Shown: positions 62,501 through 64,000 of the stretch, in pieces | Position numbering within the stretch: position 1 is the first letter of the stretch | How the letters are laid out: each line of letters opens with the position of its first letter | Origin: Parelaphostrongylus tenuis | Taxonomy: Eukaryota > Nematoda > Chromadorea > Rhabditida > Metastrongylidae | Reading direction: 5' to 3' | Assembly (NCBI GenBank): GCA_019055375.1 | Contig: JAHQIW010004567.1 | Coordinates: forward strand, 124,001 to 188,000 | Length of the DNA stretch: 64,000 nt | Program-made: the position numbers and the translations under genes | Notes under the pieces: generated by a model | The model's input: the letters and a program-made list of their open reading frames with translations, nothing else | The model's database searches: none | Told to the model about the DNA's origin: nothing

Positions 62501-64000
62501 GTGGAGCTCCAGTTCCTCTTCATGAAGCTCTTAAAAAGAATCTTGTGGATCATAACTCCATAGTTGTTCGTGATCCCGCCAGTGGAGCTGAATATTCTTA
62601 CAGGGAAGCAGTTTCTCATCGGATTGTTGACCCAGAGCGTGGGTTGATTCACAATCAAAAAACTAATGAAGCAACAAGCTTCGCTCAAGCCCTTACTACT
62701 GGATTGATTGCTGGTATAGGCTCAACTTCTCGTCCTCACCACAGTACACAAAAGATCGTGGAACAAACGTTGCAGCTCACTCCTTTTGCACCGCAACAGT
62801 TTGTGCGACGTGGAAATGGTGATGGTCGACACGAATATGTGGATCTTGGTGGTGGAAAGCAAGTTATGGTGAAAGTAGTCCGTGGAGAGGGCGGTGTAGA
62901 GAAGGGAGAGTATGTTGACCCATCTACTGGGATGAAGTTCACTATACAAATGCACGGCGACCCGTTTGTCACCGAAACGAAGACTACGGTAAAAAGTACG
63001 TCTCAGGTTCAGTCGGTTGAGCTAGAACCACATGCTGAGTTTGTGGGTATTGACAGAATCAGGGACAAGAGAAATGGCCGCATTATGTCTTTGGACGATG
63101 CAAAAAGAATAGGATTAGCGCGTGTTGATAAAAAAGGCAAACAGATGACAAAGACCTACTCAGTTTTCCGATCGAATATCCAAAATGCGCTTAATAACGG
63201 TGTTCTTGATGCTCACATGGAGAAGATTAGCCTTGAAGATGCAATTCGCACAGGAATAATCGATATCCGTCAGTTGAGCTACAGAAATCCAAAATCGGGC
63301 GAATCCATCTCTCTTACGCAAGCAGCAAATATGGGCCTTGTTGACGTTACTCTCGCTGAAACATTACCTAAGGGAATCTGCAATCCGACAAATAACGAGA
63401 GAATCCCAATATCAAAAGCAATTGAGCTTGGTATTGTGGATGCTAGAACGGGTGAAGTTCGAGACCCCCATACTCGAAAGCGTCTCACTTGGCTGGATAT
63501 AATTAAATCTGTCTATCAAGCGATAACGAGTGATGGTGTGTTTGACCCCACGAAAGGCCAGCGGGTACCTGTTACTAATGCGTTAAATGAAGGGTTGATA
63601 GATACGAAAATGAGCAAGTACCATAACCCCATAACATCAGAGGATATCGACTTAAAGGACGCCGTAGATCGTGGTCTCATAGACAGTGGTACTTATGATG
63701 CCATGACAAAACCTTTTCTCCAGGATTATAGAACAAATCGTCATTTGAATTTGATTGAAGCTGTAGAGGCCAAGTTGGTTGATCCCAAAAACAAGACTAT
63801 TCAGTTTTCACGACATAGCATCGTTCCTATCGCAAAAGCAGTTGAGGATGGTCGAATACCAAGTGAAATCGGTGCAAAACTCCGTCAGATTGACAAATTG
63901 AATTTTGCTGAAGCTCTTGGCAAGGGGTTAATTGACATCAGTTCAAATATCTTCACTGATCCTGACACTGGACGACAAATGACGATTGCTCAGGCCATCG
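26545..64000 (+). CDS. vab-10: Spectraplakin VAB-10 (VAB-10A-type), partial at window end
   Basis: This span is the gene, with 28 exons listed separately; the hand-joined frame closes at every junction. Domain order is N-terminal exon, CH1, CH2 (tandem CH actin-binding domain), plakin domain of spectrin-like helices with an SH3, an Arg/Glu-rich coiled/helical exon, then a plectin-repeat region still open at the edge. Spectraplakins link actin to intermediate filaments or microtubules. C. elegans VAB-10A, with plectin repeats, acts at epidermal fibrous organelles. Landmarks are [13 protein letters not shown] (CH1), [13 protein letters not shown] (CH2 end) and [20 protein letters not shown] (SH3). 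Introns range from tens of bp to 17.7 kb. Spectrin-repeat/GAS2 exons of a VAB-10B form are not in the window. Alternative 5' exons at 5976 and 48725 are proposed. Confidence 0.93.
26639..27867 (+). other. vab-10 intron 1
   Basis: GT-AG intron (GTGAGT...TTTTCAG) of 1.2 kb. GC-rich at its 5' end, then AT-rich; no gene inside. Confidence 0.7.
27868..27929 (+). CDS. vab-10: vab-10 exon 2, start of CH1
   Basis: Encodes [20 protein letters not shown] after the split Asp codon. This is the actin-binding-site-1 helix of the first CH domain, nearly identical to the family pattern [13 protein letters not shown]. It starts after TTTTCAG, needs one base from the preceding exon, ends in phase 0 and has a GTGAGT donor. 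Confidence 0.95.
28470..28724. repeat. Foldback MITE (about 255 bp)
   Basis: The left arm (GATCTTTCATTCAA, then GTCTTCTTCACAATCGATG, then CTTTCGGCGACTTC) is the reverse complement, with few differences, of the right arm (CATCGATTGTGAAGAAGAC ... TTGAATTAAAGATC). It has no coding sequence and lies in vab-10 intron 2. Confidence 0.75.
29023..29235. mobile_element. Mariner/Tc1-type MITE, 213 bp
   Basis: Inverted termini begin TTAGGTCCCTAACTAAG on the left and, on the other strand, TCAGGTCTTCAACTAAC. Each is followed by CCGRACTTGAYCCATRAATT and AATCGAAAGTATCAAATAT. A TA dinucleotide flanks both ends (29021-29022 and 29236-29237), as expected for TA-target insertion. With no transposase between the arms it is non-autonomous. 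Confidence 0.8.
29421..29491 (+). repeat. tRNA-like repeat
   Basis: GGCCTTGGTGATTTAGTGGC starts an A-box-like head and AGGGTTCCATTCTCGCC is a B-box-like end. A sister copy is at 31733-31803. It is probably a diverged tRNA-derived repeat, not a functional tRNA. Confidence 0.5.
29510..29713 (-). mobile_element. tRNA-derived SINE, copy 3, 3' part (split host copy)
   Basis: The minus-strand SINE body and tail run up to TATCGACTCCA. The remaining 5' part of the same copy resumes at 30023-30128. The copy is split by the plus-strand insertion at 29714-30022 and is more diverged than its invader. Confidence 0.8.
29714..30022 (+). mobile_element. tRNA-derived SINE, copy 4 (nested, full length)
   Basis: A full plus-strand copy: head GAGCGCATGTGGTGCAGTGG, B box GGTTCGATCTC, body, then a tail of about three TTTATCC units. 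Flanks TTTATCGACTCCA (29701-29713) and TTTACCAACCCCG (30020-30032) align at 9 of 13 positions, consistent with a decayed target-site duplication inside the older SINE. Confidence 0.88.
30023..30128 (-). mobile_element. tRNA-derived SINE, copy 3, 5' head part
   Basis: The remainder of the split minus-strand copy. It contains the head read in reverse (GCACTTCTAACCACTGCGCC) and a diverged B box (GGTTCGGTCTC on the minus strand). Confidence 0.8.
30537..30763 (+). mobile_element. tRNA-derived SINE, copy 5 (internally deleted)
   Basis: The head GAGCGCATGTGGCGCAGTGG and the body end (CCTCAGGGATTGATCAGCAC) are present, but much of the middle is missing. The usual TTTATCC tail is replaced by a T-rich run. 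The overlapping 123-codon ORF is spurious. Confidence 0.75.
30841..31489. mobile_element. 649-bp long-terminal-inverted-repeat element with 9-bp duplication
   Basis: Ends GATACTGTTCTATCATGGCG and, on the other strand, GGTACTGTTCTATTATGGCG begin arms of roughly 240 bp (shared CACTTGAGGC, CCAGTCAAAATRAGATTTYG, GATAAAGGTTTT). The identical 9-bp CGAAATTTA lies at 30832-30840 and 31490-31498. Long inverted repeats with a 9-bp duplication are typical of Mutator-like elements. No transposase is present, so it is non-autonomous; the superfamily is inferred. Confidence 0.8.
31545..31611 (-). repeat. tRNA-like repeat fragment
   Basis: The minus strand reads TTCCCGGTAAGGCTGAAATG followed by CGGGTTTAACTCTAGCC. 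It aligns with the 3' half of 19900-19980, including the downstream AATGTTTTGC. Confidence 0.5.
31733..31803 (+). repeat. tRNA-like repeat
   Basis: GGCCTCGGTGGTGTAGTGGT (A-box-like) and AGGGTTCAACTCTTGCCTGA (B-box-like) are related to 29421-29491. A terminal stem is not convincing. Confidence 0.5.
33951..34239. repeat. Foldback element (about 290 bp)
   Basis: The left arm (TTTTGAGCTTTCTATGAGGTC, then GAGTGCTAAACGTACG, then CATCAGTAGCACAT) is the reverse complement of the right arm with few changes. Its terminus (GAGCYTTYNTGAGGTCTGA) resembles that of the element at 21320-21615. Confidence 0.75.
37180..37231. repeat. (TA)n microsatellite left of SINE copy 6
   Basis: Alternating TA/GATA tract immediately 5' of the SINE head. 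TA repeats resume after its tail (37531-37563). Confidence 0.9.
37232..37530 (+). mobile_element. tRNA-derived SINE, copy 6 (full length)
   Basis: Intact head (GAGCGCATGTGGCGCAGTGG, GGTTCGATCTC), body and TTTATCC tail on the plus strand. It sits inside a (TA)n array like copy 2. The 160-codon ORF across it on the minus strand is an artefact of SINE plus TA repeat. Confidence 0.9.
38675..38740. repeat. (TA)n microsatellite
   Basis: Alternating TA with occasional G. No gene. Confidence 0.9.
38975..39040. repeat. (TATC)n/(TC)n microsatellite
   Basis: A run of TATC units passes into a long polypyrimidine TC tract. Confidence 0.9.
39530..39760 (+). pseudogene. Decayed mariner-type transposase, N-terminal part
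   Basis: The plus strand reads [19 protein letters not shown], then LRCGRPRVD, a stop, then [20 protein letters not shown]. This fits the mariner helix-turn-helix region (family pattern W-F-x-R-F-x-x-G-x-x-x-L-x-D-x-P-R-S-G-R-P followed by an Ile-rich helix). Stops break the frame and no catalytic part follows, so it is a relic fragment. Confidence 0.7.
41475..41508. repeat. (TA)n microsatellite
   Basis: Alternating TA tract within vab-10 intron 2. Confidence 0.9.
42372..42628 (+). mobile_element. tRNA-derived SINE, copy 7 (old, diverged)
   Basis: Head GAGCGCTTCTGGCACAGTGG and B box GGTTCGATCCC are kept, with a shortened body and end GCTTTATCCTT. Many substitutions and deletions relative to copies 4 and 6 imply greater age. 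A short TTGAG occurs on both sides, too short to call a duplication. Confidence 0.8.
45607..45696 (+). CDS. vab-10: vab-10 exon 3, CH1 middle
   Basis: Thirty codons, phase 0 at both ends, between TTCCAG and GTACGC. Encodes [20 protein letters not shown] then [10 protein letters not shown], the CH helix with the conserved DIRDG...LLEVL motif. Confidence 0.96.
45799..45876 (+). CDS. vab-10: vab-10 exon 4, CH1
   Basis: Twenty-six codons, phase 0 to 0, donor GTAAGT. Encodes [20 protein letters not shown] then FLKRKN, matching the conserved R-x-H-x-x-QNVQ-x-x-LDFL segment of plakin CH1 domains. Confidence 0.96.
46459..46620 (+). CDS. vab-10: vab-10 exon 5, end of CH1 and linker
   Basis: Fifty-four codons, phase 0 to 0. 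Encodes [20 protein letters not shown] then [11 protein letters not shown], the C-terminal CH1 helices, followed by a short hydrophilic linker ending NCSSQ at a GTAATG donor. A donor-like GT just after NFQ could give a shorter form. Direct splicing to exon 50388 is in phase and gives a short CH1-CH2 linker. Confidence 0.95.
46621..48724 (+). other. vab-10 intron, with a short inverted repeat
   Basis: No coding exon was recognised. At about 47148-47256 GCAGGGTGTGGTCAGCAA and its near complement TTGTCGACCACACCCTGTTTG form a small hairpin element. A CCACACCCTGT half-copy recurs near 49833. Confidence 0.5.
48725..49244 (+). CDS. vab-10: Alternative vab-10 exon encoding a transmembrane segment
   Basis: A 520-bp exon between CACTAG and a GTATTA donor, with a sharp rise in GC at 48725. 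It encodes an Ala/Gly-rich stretch, a Cys cluster (SCTCC), a hydrophobic helix ([18 protein letters not shown]), then basic [10 protein letters not shown] and a Ser/Arg-rich linker ending [16 protein letters not shown] and [10 protein letters not shown]. It ends in phase 0 and joins exon 50388 (VSEAV). Its start needs two bases from upstream, which exon 5 (phase 0) cannot supply, so it is probably an alternative 5' exon and not a cassette. The product would be membrane-anchored with CH2 only. Dystonin isoform a2 is known to have an N-terminal membrane segment. The frame is also open to ATG 48585, giving a possible unspliced start. Confidence 0.65.
49245..50387 (+). other. vab-10 intron with TA microsatellite
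   Basis: Contains a (TA)n-rich tract (about 49384-49460) and a weak repeat around 49720-49760 (GAGTGGCC...GCGTTATTGGGAA) resembling the tRNA-like repeat at 51038. No exon recognised. Confidence 0.5.
50388..50456 (+). CDS. vab-10: vab-10 exon 7, start of CH2
   Basis: Twenty-three codons, phase 0 to 0, from TGTTCAG to GTAAGC. Encodes [20 protein letters not shown] then ARR. The DALLQWARR start of CH2 corresponds to EKLLLWSQR in MACF1. Confidence 0.95.
50519..50635 (+). CDS. vab-10: vab-10 exon 8, CH2
   Basis: Thirty-nine codons, phase 0 to 0. Encodes [20 protein letters not shown] then [19 protein letters not shown]. The W-x-DG-x-x-FNAI-x-H-x-x-P-x-LID motif is diagnostic for a second CH domain. 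The intron before it is only 62 bp. Confidence 0.97.
50780..51037. repeat. About 260-bp TA/TG-type alternating purine-pyrimidine tract
   Basis: An almost continuous mixture of TATA, TATG, CATA and TACG units in the intron between two CH2 exons. Overlapping Tyr/Ile-rich ORFs on both strands come from the repeat. Confidence 0.85.
51038..51205 (+). repeat. tRNA-like repeat (serine-tRNA-like head)
   Basis: The head TCGCTGAGTGGCCAATGATG and AGTTCAACTCT resemble A and B boxes. The 3' end shares GGTTATC, ATTGCAA and ATTCTATGACGTTCA with 7615-7790. Confidence 0.5.
51313..51606 (-). mobile_element. tRNA-derived SINE, copy 8 (young, perfect duplication)
   Basis: Full-length minus-strand copy of 294 bp in the intron between CH2 exons. 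The 13-bp TGCATGTAGTATA is repeated exactly at 51300-51312 and 51607-51619. The head reads GAGCGCATGTGGCGCAGTGG and the B box GGTTCGATCTC on the minus strand; the tail is AAGGATAAAG as seen on the plus strand. Best copy for defining the family's ends. Confidence 0.95.
51818..52006 (+). CDS. vab-10: vab-10 exon 9, end of CH2
   Basis: Sixty-three codons from TTTACAG. Encodes [20 protein letters not shown], then [10 protein letters not shown] and [20 protein letters not shown], the C-terminal CH2 helices with the near-invariant [14 protein letters not shown]. The donor is GCAAGT, not GT: using GC keeps the frame into exon 52322, whereas the nearby GTTCTC would lead to a stop. Confidence 0.96.
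52322..52400 (+). CDS. vab-10: vab-10 exon 10, start of plakin domain
   Basis: Twenty-six codons plus one base, from TTTTTTAG to GTTAGT. Encodes [20 protein letters not shown] then LDLILS with a split Arg codon. A helical connection from the actin-binding domain to the first spectrin-like repeat. Confidence 0.85.
52474..52648 (+). CDS. vab-10: vab-10 exon 11, plakin domain
   Basis: Continues [18 protein letters not shown] and ends ANDFYR plus CA before the donor GTTTGT. The split codon gives Gln and the join [12 protein letters not shown], which parallels MYRRVYRLHERL of MACF1. A donor at GTTATG or GTTGAC nearby would break or alter this match. Confidence 0.88.
52837..53017 (+). CDS. vab-10: vab-10 exon 12, plakin domain
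   Basis: Starts after ATTCAG and encodes [20 protein letters not shown] then [12 protein letters not shown], ending [10 protein letters not shown] before GTATTC, phase 0. Spectrin-like helix pattern with a conserved Trp. Confidence 0.92.
53102..53230 (+). CDS. vab-10: vab-10 exon 13, plakin domain
   Basis: Forty-three codons, phase 0 to 0. Encodes [20 protein letters not shown], ending VDECIARQ. Amphipathic heptad-like helix of a spectrin-type repeat. Confidence 0.9.
53231..54062 (+). other. vab-10 intron with tRNA-like repeat
   Basis: The intron contains the tRNA-like repeat at 53491-53568; otherwise nothing recognised. Confidence 0.5.
53491..53568 (-). repeat. tRNA-like repeat
   Basis: The minus strand reads GCCTCAGGCAGAACTGAACC and, further on, GGGGTTCACATCCCGCC with a B-box-like core. 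Related to 19900-19980 by GAGTGAAA and GGGTTC spacing. Confidence 0.45.
54063..54170 (+). CDS. vab-10: vab-10 exon 14, plakin domain
   Basis: Thirty-six codons, phase 0 to 0, from TTGCTAG to GTGGGG. Encodes [20 protein letters not shown] then [16 protein letters not shown]. Start of the next spectrin-like repeat. Confidence 0.9.
54387..54524 (+). CDS. vab-10: vab-10 exon 15, plakin domain
   Basis: Forty-six codons, phase 0 to 0. Encodes [20 protein letters not shown], then [19 protein letters not shown]. The L-x-W-V/L-x-E-R-E-E motif and NWSD are characteristic of plakin spectrin repeats. Confidence 0.94.
54872..55069 (+). CDS. vab-10: vab-10 exon 16, plakin domain
   Basis: Sixty-six codons, phase 0 to 0. 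Encodes [20 protein letters not shown], then [20 protein letters not shown] and [15 protein letters not shown]. The GHPA...QW-x-WLL-x-L-x-x-C-x-E-x-HL pattern is a plakin-domain hallmark. Confidence 0.96.
55241..55372 (+). CDS. vab-10: vab-10 exon 17, plakin domain
   Basis: Forty-four codons, phase 0 to 0. Encodes [20 protein letters not shown], ending [12 protein letters not shown]. Spectrin-like helices preceding the SH3. Confidence 0.93.
55489..55642 (+). CDS. vab-10: vab-10 exon 18, plakin domain and first half of SH3
   Basis: Encodes [20 protein letters not shown], then [20 protein letters not shown] and [11 protein letters not shown], ending one base into Gly. AALCDY is the plakin form of the SH3 ALYDY motif with Cys in place of Tyr. 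Confidence 0.94.
55708..55942 (+). CDS. vab-10: vab-10 exon 19, second half of SH3 and helices
   Basis: Completes the split Gly ([20 protein letters not shown], then EGVVPSVVF) and continues into [20 protein letters not shown] and helices ending NTMKTI plus CA. The KWHVR and VPSVVF signatures match plakin SH3 domains, which pack on a spectrin repeat and lack part of the canonical PxxP-binding surface. Confidence 0.95.
56033..56229 (+). CDS. vab-10: vab-10 exon 20, plakin domain
   Basis: Completes Gln and encodes [20 protein letters not shown], then [20 protein letters not shown], ending ASQKSP plus one base. Corresponds to the post-SH3 spectrin repeat. Confidence 0.92.
56286..56452 (+). CDS. 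vab-10: vab-10 exon 21, plakin domain
   Basis: Encodes [20 protein letters not shown] then AWRKLNNN and [13 protein letters not shown], phase 0 at the end. A spectrin-like repeat boundary with a conserved H-K-x-F-E. Confidence 0.93.
56540..56686 (+). CDS. vab-10: vab-10 exon 22, plakin domain
   Basis: Forty-nine codons, phase 0 to 0. Encodes [20 protein letters not shown], then [20 protein letters not shown]. The LW-E-DLW-x-LS pattern is typical of plakin spectrin repeats. Confidence 0.94.
56760..56912 (+). CDS. vab-10: vab-10 exon 23, plakin domain
   Basis: Fifty-one codons, phase 0 to 0. Encodes [20 protein letters not shown], ending LLEMNMVLQ. Helical, no unusual feature. Confidence 0.92.
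56967..57052 (+). CDS. vab-10: vab-10 exon 24, plakin domain
   Basis: Encodes [20 protein letters not shown] then ARTRISQS with two bases over; donor GTAGGC. Confidence 0.9.
57140..57268 (+). CDS. vab-10: vab-10 exon 25, plakin domain
   Basis: Completes Ser, then [20 protein letters not shown] and [20 protein letters not shown], ending VY plus two bases. The LN-x-RW-x-N-V motif is that of a spectrin repeat. Confidence 0.94.
57422..57623 (+). CDS. vab-10: vab-10 exon 26, last spectrin-like repeat
   Basis: Completes Arg and encodes [20 protein letters not shown], then [20 protein letters not shown], ending REAK before GTGGGT. Y-E-x-E-M-x-WL is a repeat start typical of plakins. Confidence 0.94.
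57679..57906 (+). CDS. vab-10: vab-10 exon 27, end of plakin domain
   Basis: Seventy-six codons, phase 0 to 0, from CAGTTTAG to GTACAT. Encodes [20 protein letters not shown], ending [10 protein letters not shown]. It leads into the highly charged exon. The exact 5' end depends on the acceptor chosen but the frame fits both neighbours. Confidence 0.88.
57907..58562 (+). other. vab-10 intron before the charged exon
   Basis: GT-AG intron of 656 bp with no recognised exon. Splicing towards a VAB-10B-type tail would leave from about here to beyond the window, if conserved. Confidence 0.5.
58563..59054 (+). CDS. vab-10: vab-10 exon 28, Arg/Glu-rich helical segment
   Basis: A 164-codon exon from CTTTACAG to GTCAGT. 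It starts [20 protein letters not shown] and continues as an almost uninterrupted Glu/Arg/Ala helix. The middle is a coding tandem repeat of a nine-residue unit ERRRREEEA (see 58767-58940). It likely forms a long charged single helix or coiled coil between the plakin domain and the plectin repeats. Frames +1 and +2 also look open because of the repeat, but only this one joins its neighbours. Confidence 0.9.
58767..58940 (+). repeat. 27-bp coding minisatellite inside vab-10 exon 28
   Basis: About six and a half head-to-tail copies of a 27-bp unit, each beginning GAAAGACGTCGACGGGAAGA or a near variant. They are in frame as nine codons (ERRRREEEA), with a few substitutions (Asp for Glu, Lys or Gln for Arg). 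A multiple of three preserves the frame if copy number changes. Confidence 0.95.
59200..64000 (+). CDS. vab-10: vab-10 giant plectin-repeat exon, open at window end
   Basis: After TGTTTGCAG, 1600 codons are open without a stop to the window edge. A short linker ([20 protein letters not shown]) leads to plectin-type repeats of roughly 38 residues. Recurrent signatures are an EA-x-x-x-G-[LI]-[IV]-D motif, for example [48 protein letters not shown], and a P-x-T/S-G-x-x-[LM] turn, for example [13 protein letters not shown]. In vertebrate plakins such repeats bind intermediate filaments. In C. elegans they define VAB-10A. Two less regular stretches, about 60.9-61.3 and 62.7-63.0 kb, may separate repeat blocks. 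The C-terminus is outside. Confidence 0.96.
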   Translation, partial: MPPLNILQGNQMHEAIGQEHPDEWEVMGNLPDVAKITEHEDEMQMYQEETVTKTQFYEMEGTLHKQTGEILTFVEAVRQGLLDLSSGGGQFFDIHSGRISLEKAVELGYIDGAFNDVLNTRYGIRHPETGVELTLLEAIQIGLYDPETRHLYDFRTGDMLELYDWVAKNIVTTDTQRRLVKMGILKLPPMALHSAIDQGVLNTLSGQFVGKYSHESMPIRDALYHGYLQLVPPQQIPMIAITLTDAIREGFVNANNGEFVDKNTKDSFTLREACSKQFGLLNLYVPEVVNTAEKTRLNLKDAMLRNAINTRNGNFTDLQTRRTLSLREAYQDNLISKPYTLTEMFENDLIDSTNHFIDRGTKHRHTVLEAIAAGLLDAEVRHIVDPDEKDVISIAEAMERGILDANGNIILERQQKEFTIPEAVREGLLIKRVRHSIFDVRGIQNTRTNKSMNFNEACEAGAIIPNAERVVDLATQDSYLISDERATAIIDRTLHELLVKPVGIKDDRGEYNLNLVRAVSKGIVDHTKAVFFDKNTKHEMSPREAYNSGLVNLRGAIQVAALFDVPPSLIAPVKKVEHKKRVSHPGQAGLELASDQVKVTLAEAMKQGLIDSRHQRFRQGDIDVSLDDALSQGLIDPSSEWIVPSKSNGIGPTIEEKTTEKITETGQQLAPKFYPDKNIEESVTTVKRMRTTETTALGGPGGVSVYRAITGGKGAIEVPLNGYHIYEAERKGIIDLNSGNISSPNVDRAISFAEGIEFGVIDASSISVKDPNSGRIFNVKEALEKKIINSDGSVSHKGRVLSIEKAIESGIIIIEAEPIVPASGIAKNIIHIPASGGPVISFRPVGVPIVEEHEQSWSFDSTKGVLVDHMSGERLTLEQALLSGKIAPEDLAVRDALTGREMPFIEAEKWGIVDKRGYYLDKIDNKRLSFTEAAQQHRIYPTGGVLENAGDAIHTSVKMQTRTQIAKKEASSTGAPQVENTLARALTLGWYNPSSGMFVHPDTNRQMTLKEAIIKGLFNPYDTSVVDKRNNKTLSLLEAIQEGIVDDTAGTALDTQTQKKLDLNTALQMGILTGKSFGDSLESGLFSGRLDLATGTYTQPGGAPVPLHEALKKNLVDHNSIVVRDPASGAEYSYREAVSHRIVDPERGLIHNQKTNEATSFAQALTTGLIAGIGSTSRPHHSTQKIVEQTLQLTPFAPQQFVRRGNGDGRHEYVDLGGGKQVMVKVVRGEGGVEKGEYVDPSTGMKFTIQMHGDPFVTETKTTVKSTSQVQSVELEPHAEFVGIDRIRDKRNGRIMSLDDAKRIGLARVDKKGKQMTKTYSVFRSNIQNALNNGVLDAHMEKISLEDAIRTGIIDIRQLSYRNPKSGESISLTQAANMGLVDVTLAETLPKGICNPTNNERIPISKAIELGIVDARTGEVRDPHTRKRLTWLDIIKSVYQAITSDGVFDPTKGQRVPVTNALNEGLIDTKMSKYHNPITSEDIDLKDAVDRGLIDSGTYDAMTKPFLQDYRTNRHLNLIEAVEAKLVDPKNKTIQFSRHSIVPIAKAVEDGRIPSEIGAKLRQIDKLNFAEALGKGLIDISSNIFTDPDTGRQMTIAQAI

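Overview
The window is animal nuclear DNA, most probably from a parasitic clade V (strongylid-type) nematode. The evidence is an AT-rich background, short nematode-style exons with TTTTCAG/TTTNCAG acceptors, very long repeat-filled introns, and one dominant gene that reads as the nematode spectraplakin vab-10. The species cannot be fixed from the sequence alone.

Layout. 1-1.3 kb: two weak exon-like stretches on the minus strand, perhaps the end of a neighbouring gene. 1.3-26.4 kb: no complete gene, but many repeats (foldback elements, tRNA-derived SINEs, a mariner relic) and one convincing isolated plus-strand exon (5976-6148) that fits as a distal alternative first coding exon of vab-10. 26.2-26.6 kb: GC-rich island with a proximal vab-10 first coding exon. 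26.6-64 kb: vab-10 on the plus strand. Intron 2 is 17.7 kb (27930-45606) and packed with mobile elements.

I could follow the vab-10 reading frame by hand through 28 exons, with splice phases that agree at every junction. The order is: N-terminal exon; first calponin-homology (CH) domain (27868-46620); second CH domain (50388-52006); plakin domain of spectrin-like helices with an embedded plakin-type SH3 (52322-57906); an Arg/Glu-rich helical exon made largely of a 27-bp tandem repeat (58563-59054); and a giant exon of plectin-type repeats, open from 59200 to the window edge (at least 4801 bp). This is the VAB-10A (plectin-like) arrangement: an actin-binding head joined to an intermediate-filament-binding repeat tail, expected at hemidesmosome-like attachments in the epidermis. 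Exons for a microtubule-binding VAB-10B-type isoform would lie beyond the window.

Between the CH1 and CH2 exons sits an additional long exon (48725-49244) with a hydrophobic membrane-spanning segment. Its end phase joins the CH2 exons, but its start phase does not accept the CH1 exon, so it looks like an alternative 5' exon giving a membrane-anchored isoform that lacks CH1. This and the distal exon at 5976 are the main gene-structure discoveries.

The repeat landscape includes a well-defined tRNA-derived SINE family of about 295 bp (seven loci, one with a perfect 13-bp target-site duplication and one inserted inside an older copy), other tRNA-like repeats, several foldback/MITE elements, a 649-bp long-inverted-repeat element with a 9-bp duplication, a mariner-type MITE bounded by TA, and two mariner transposase relics.
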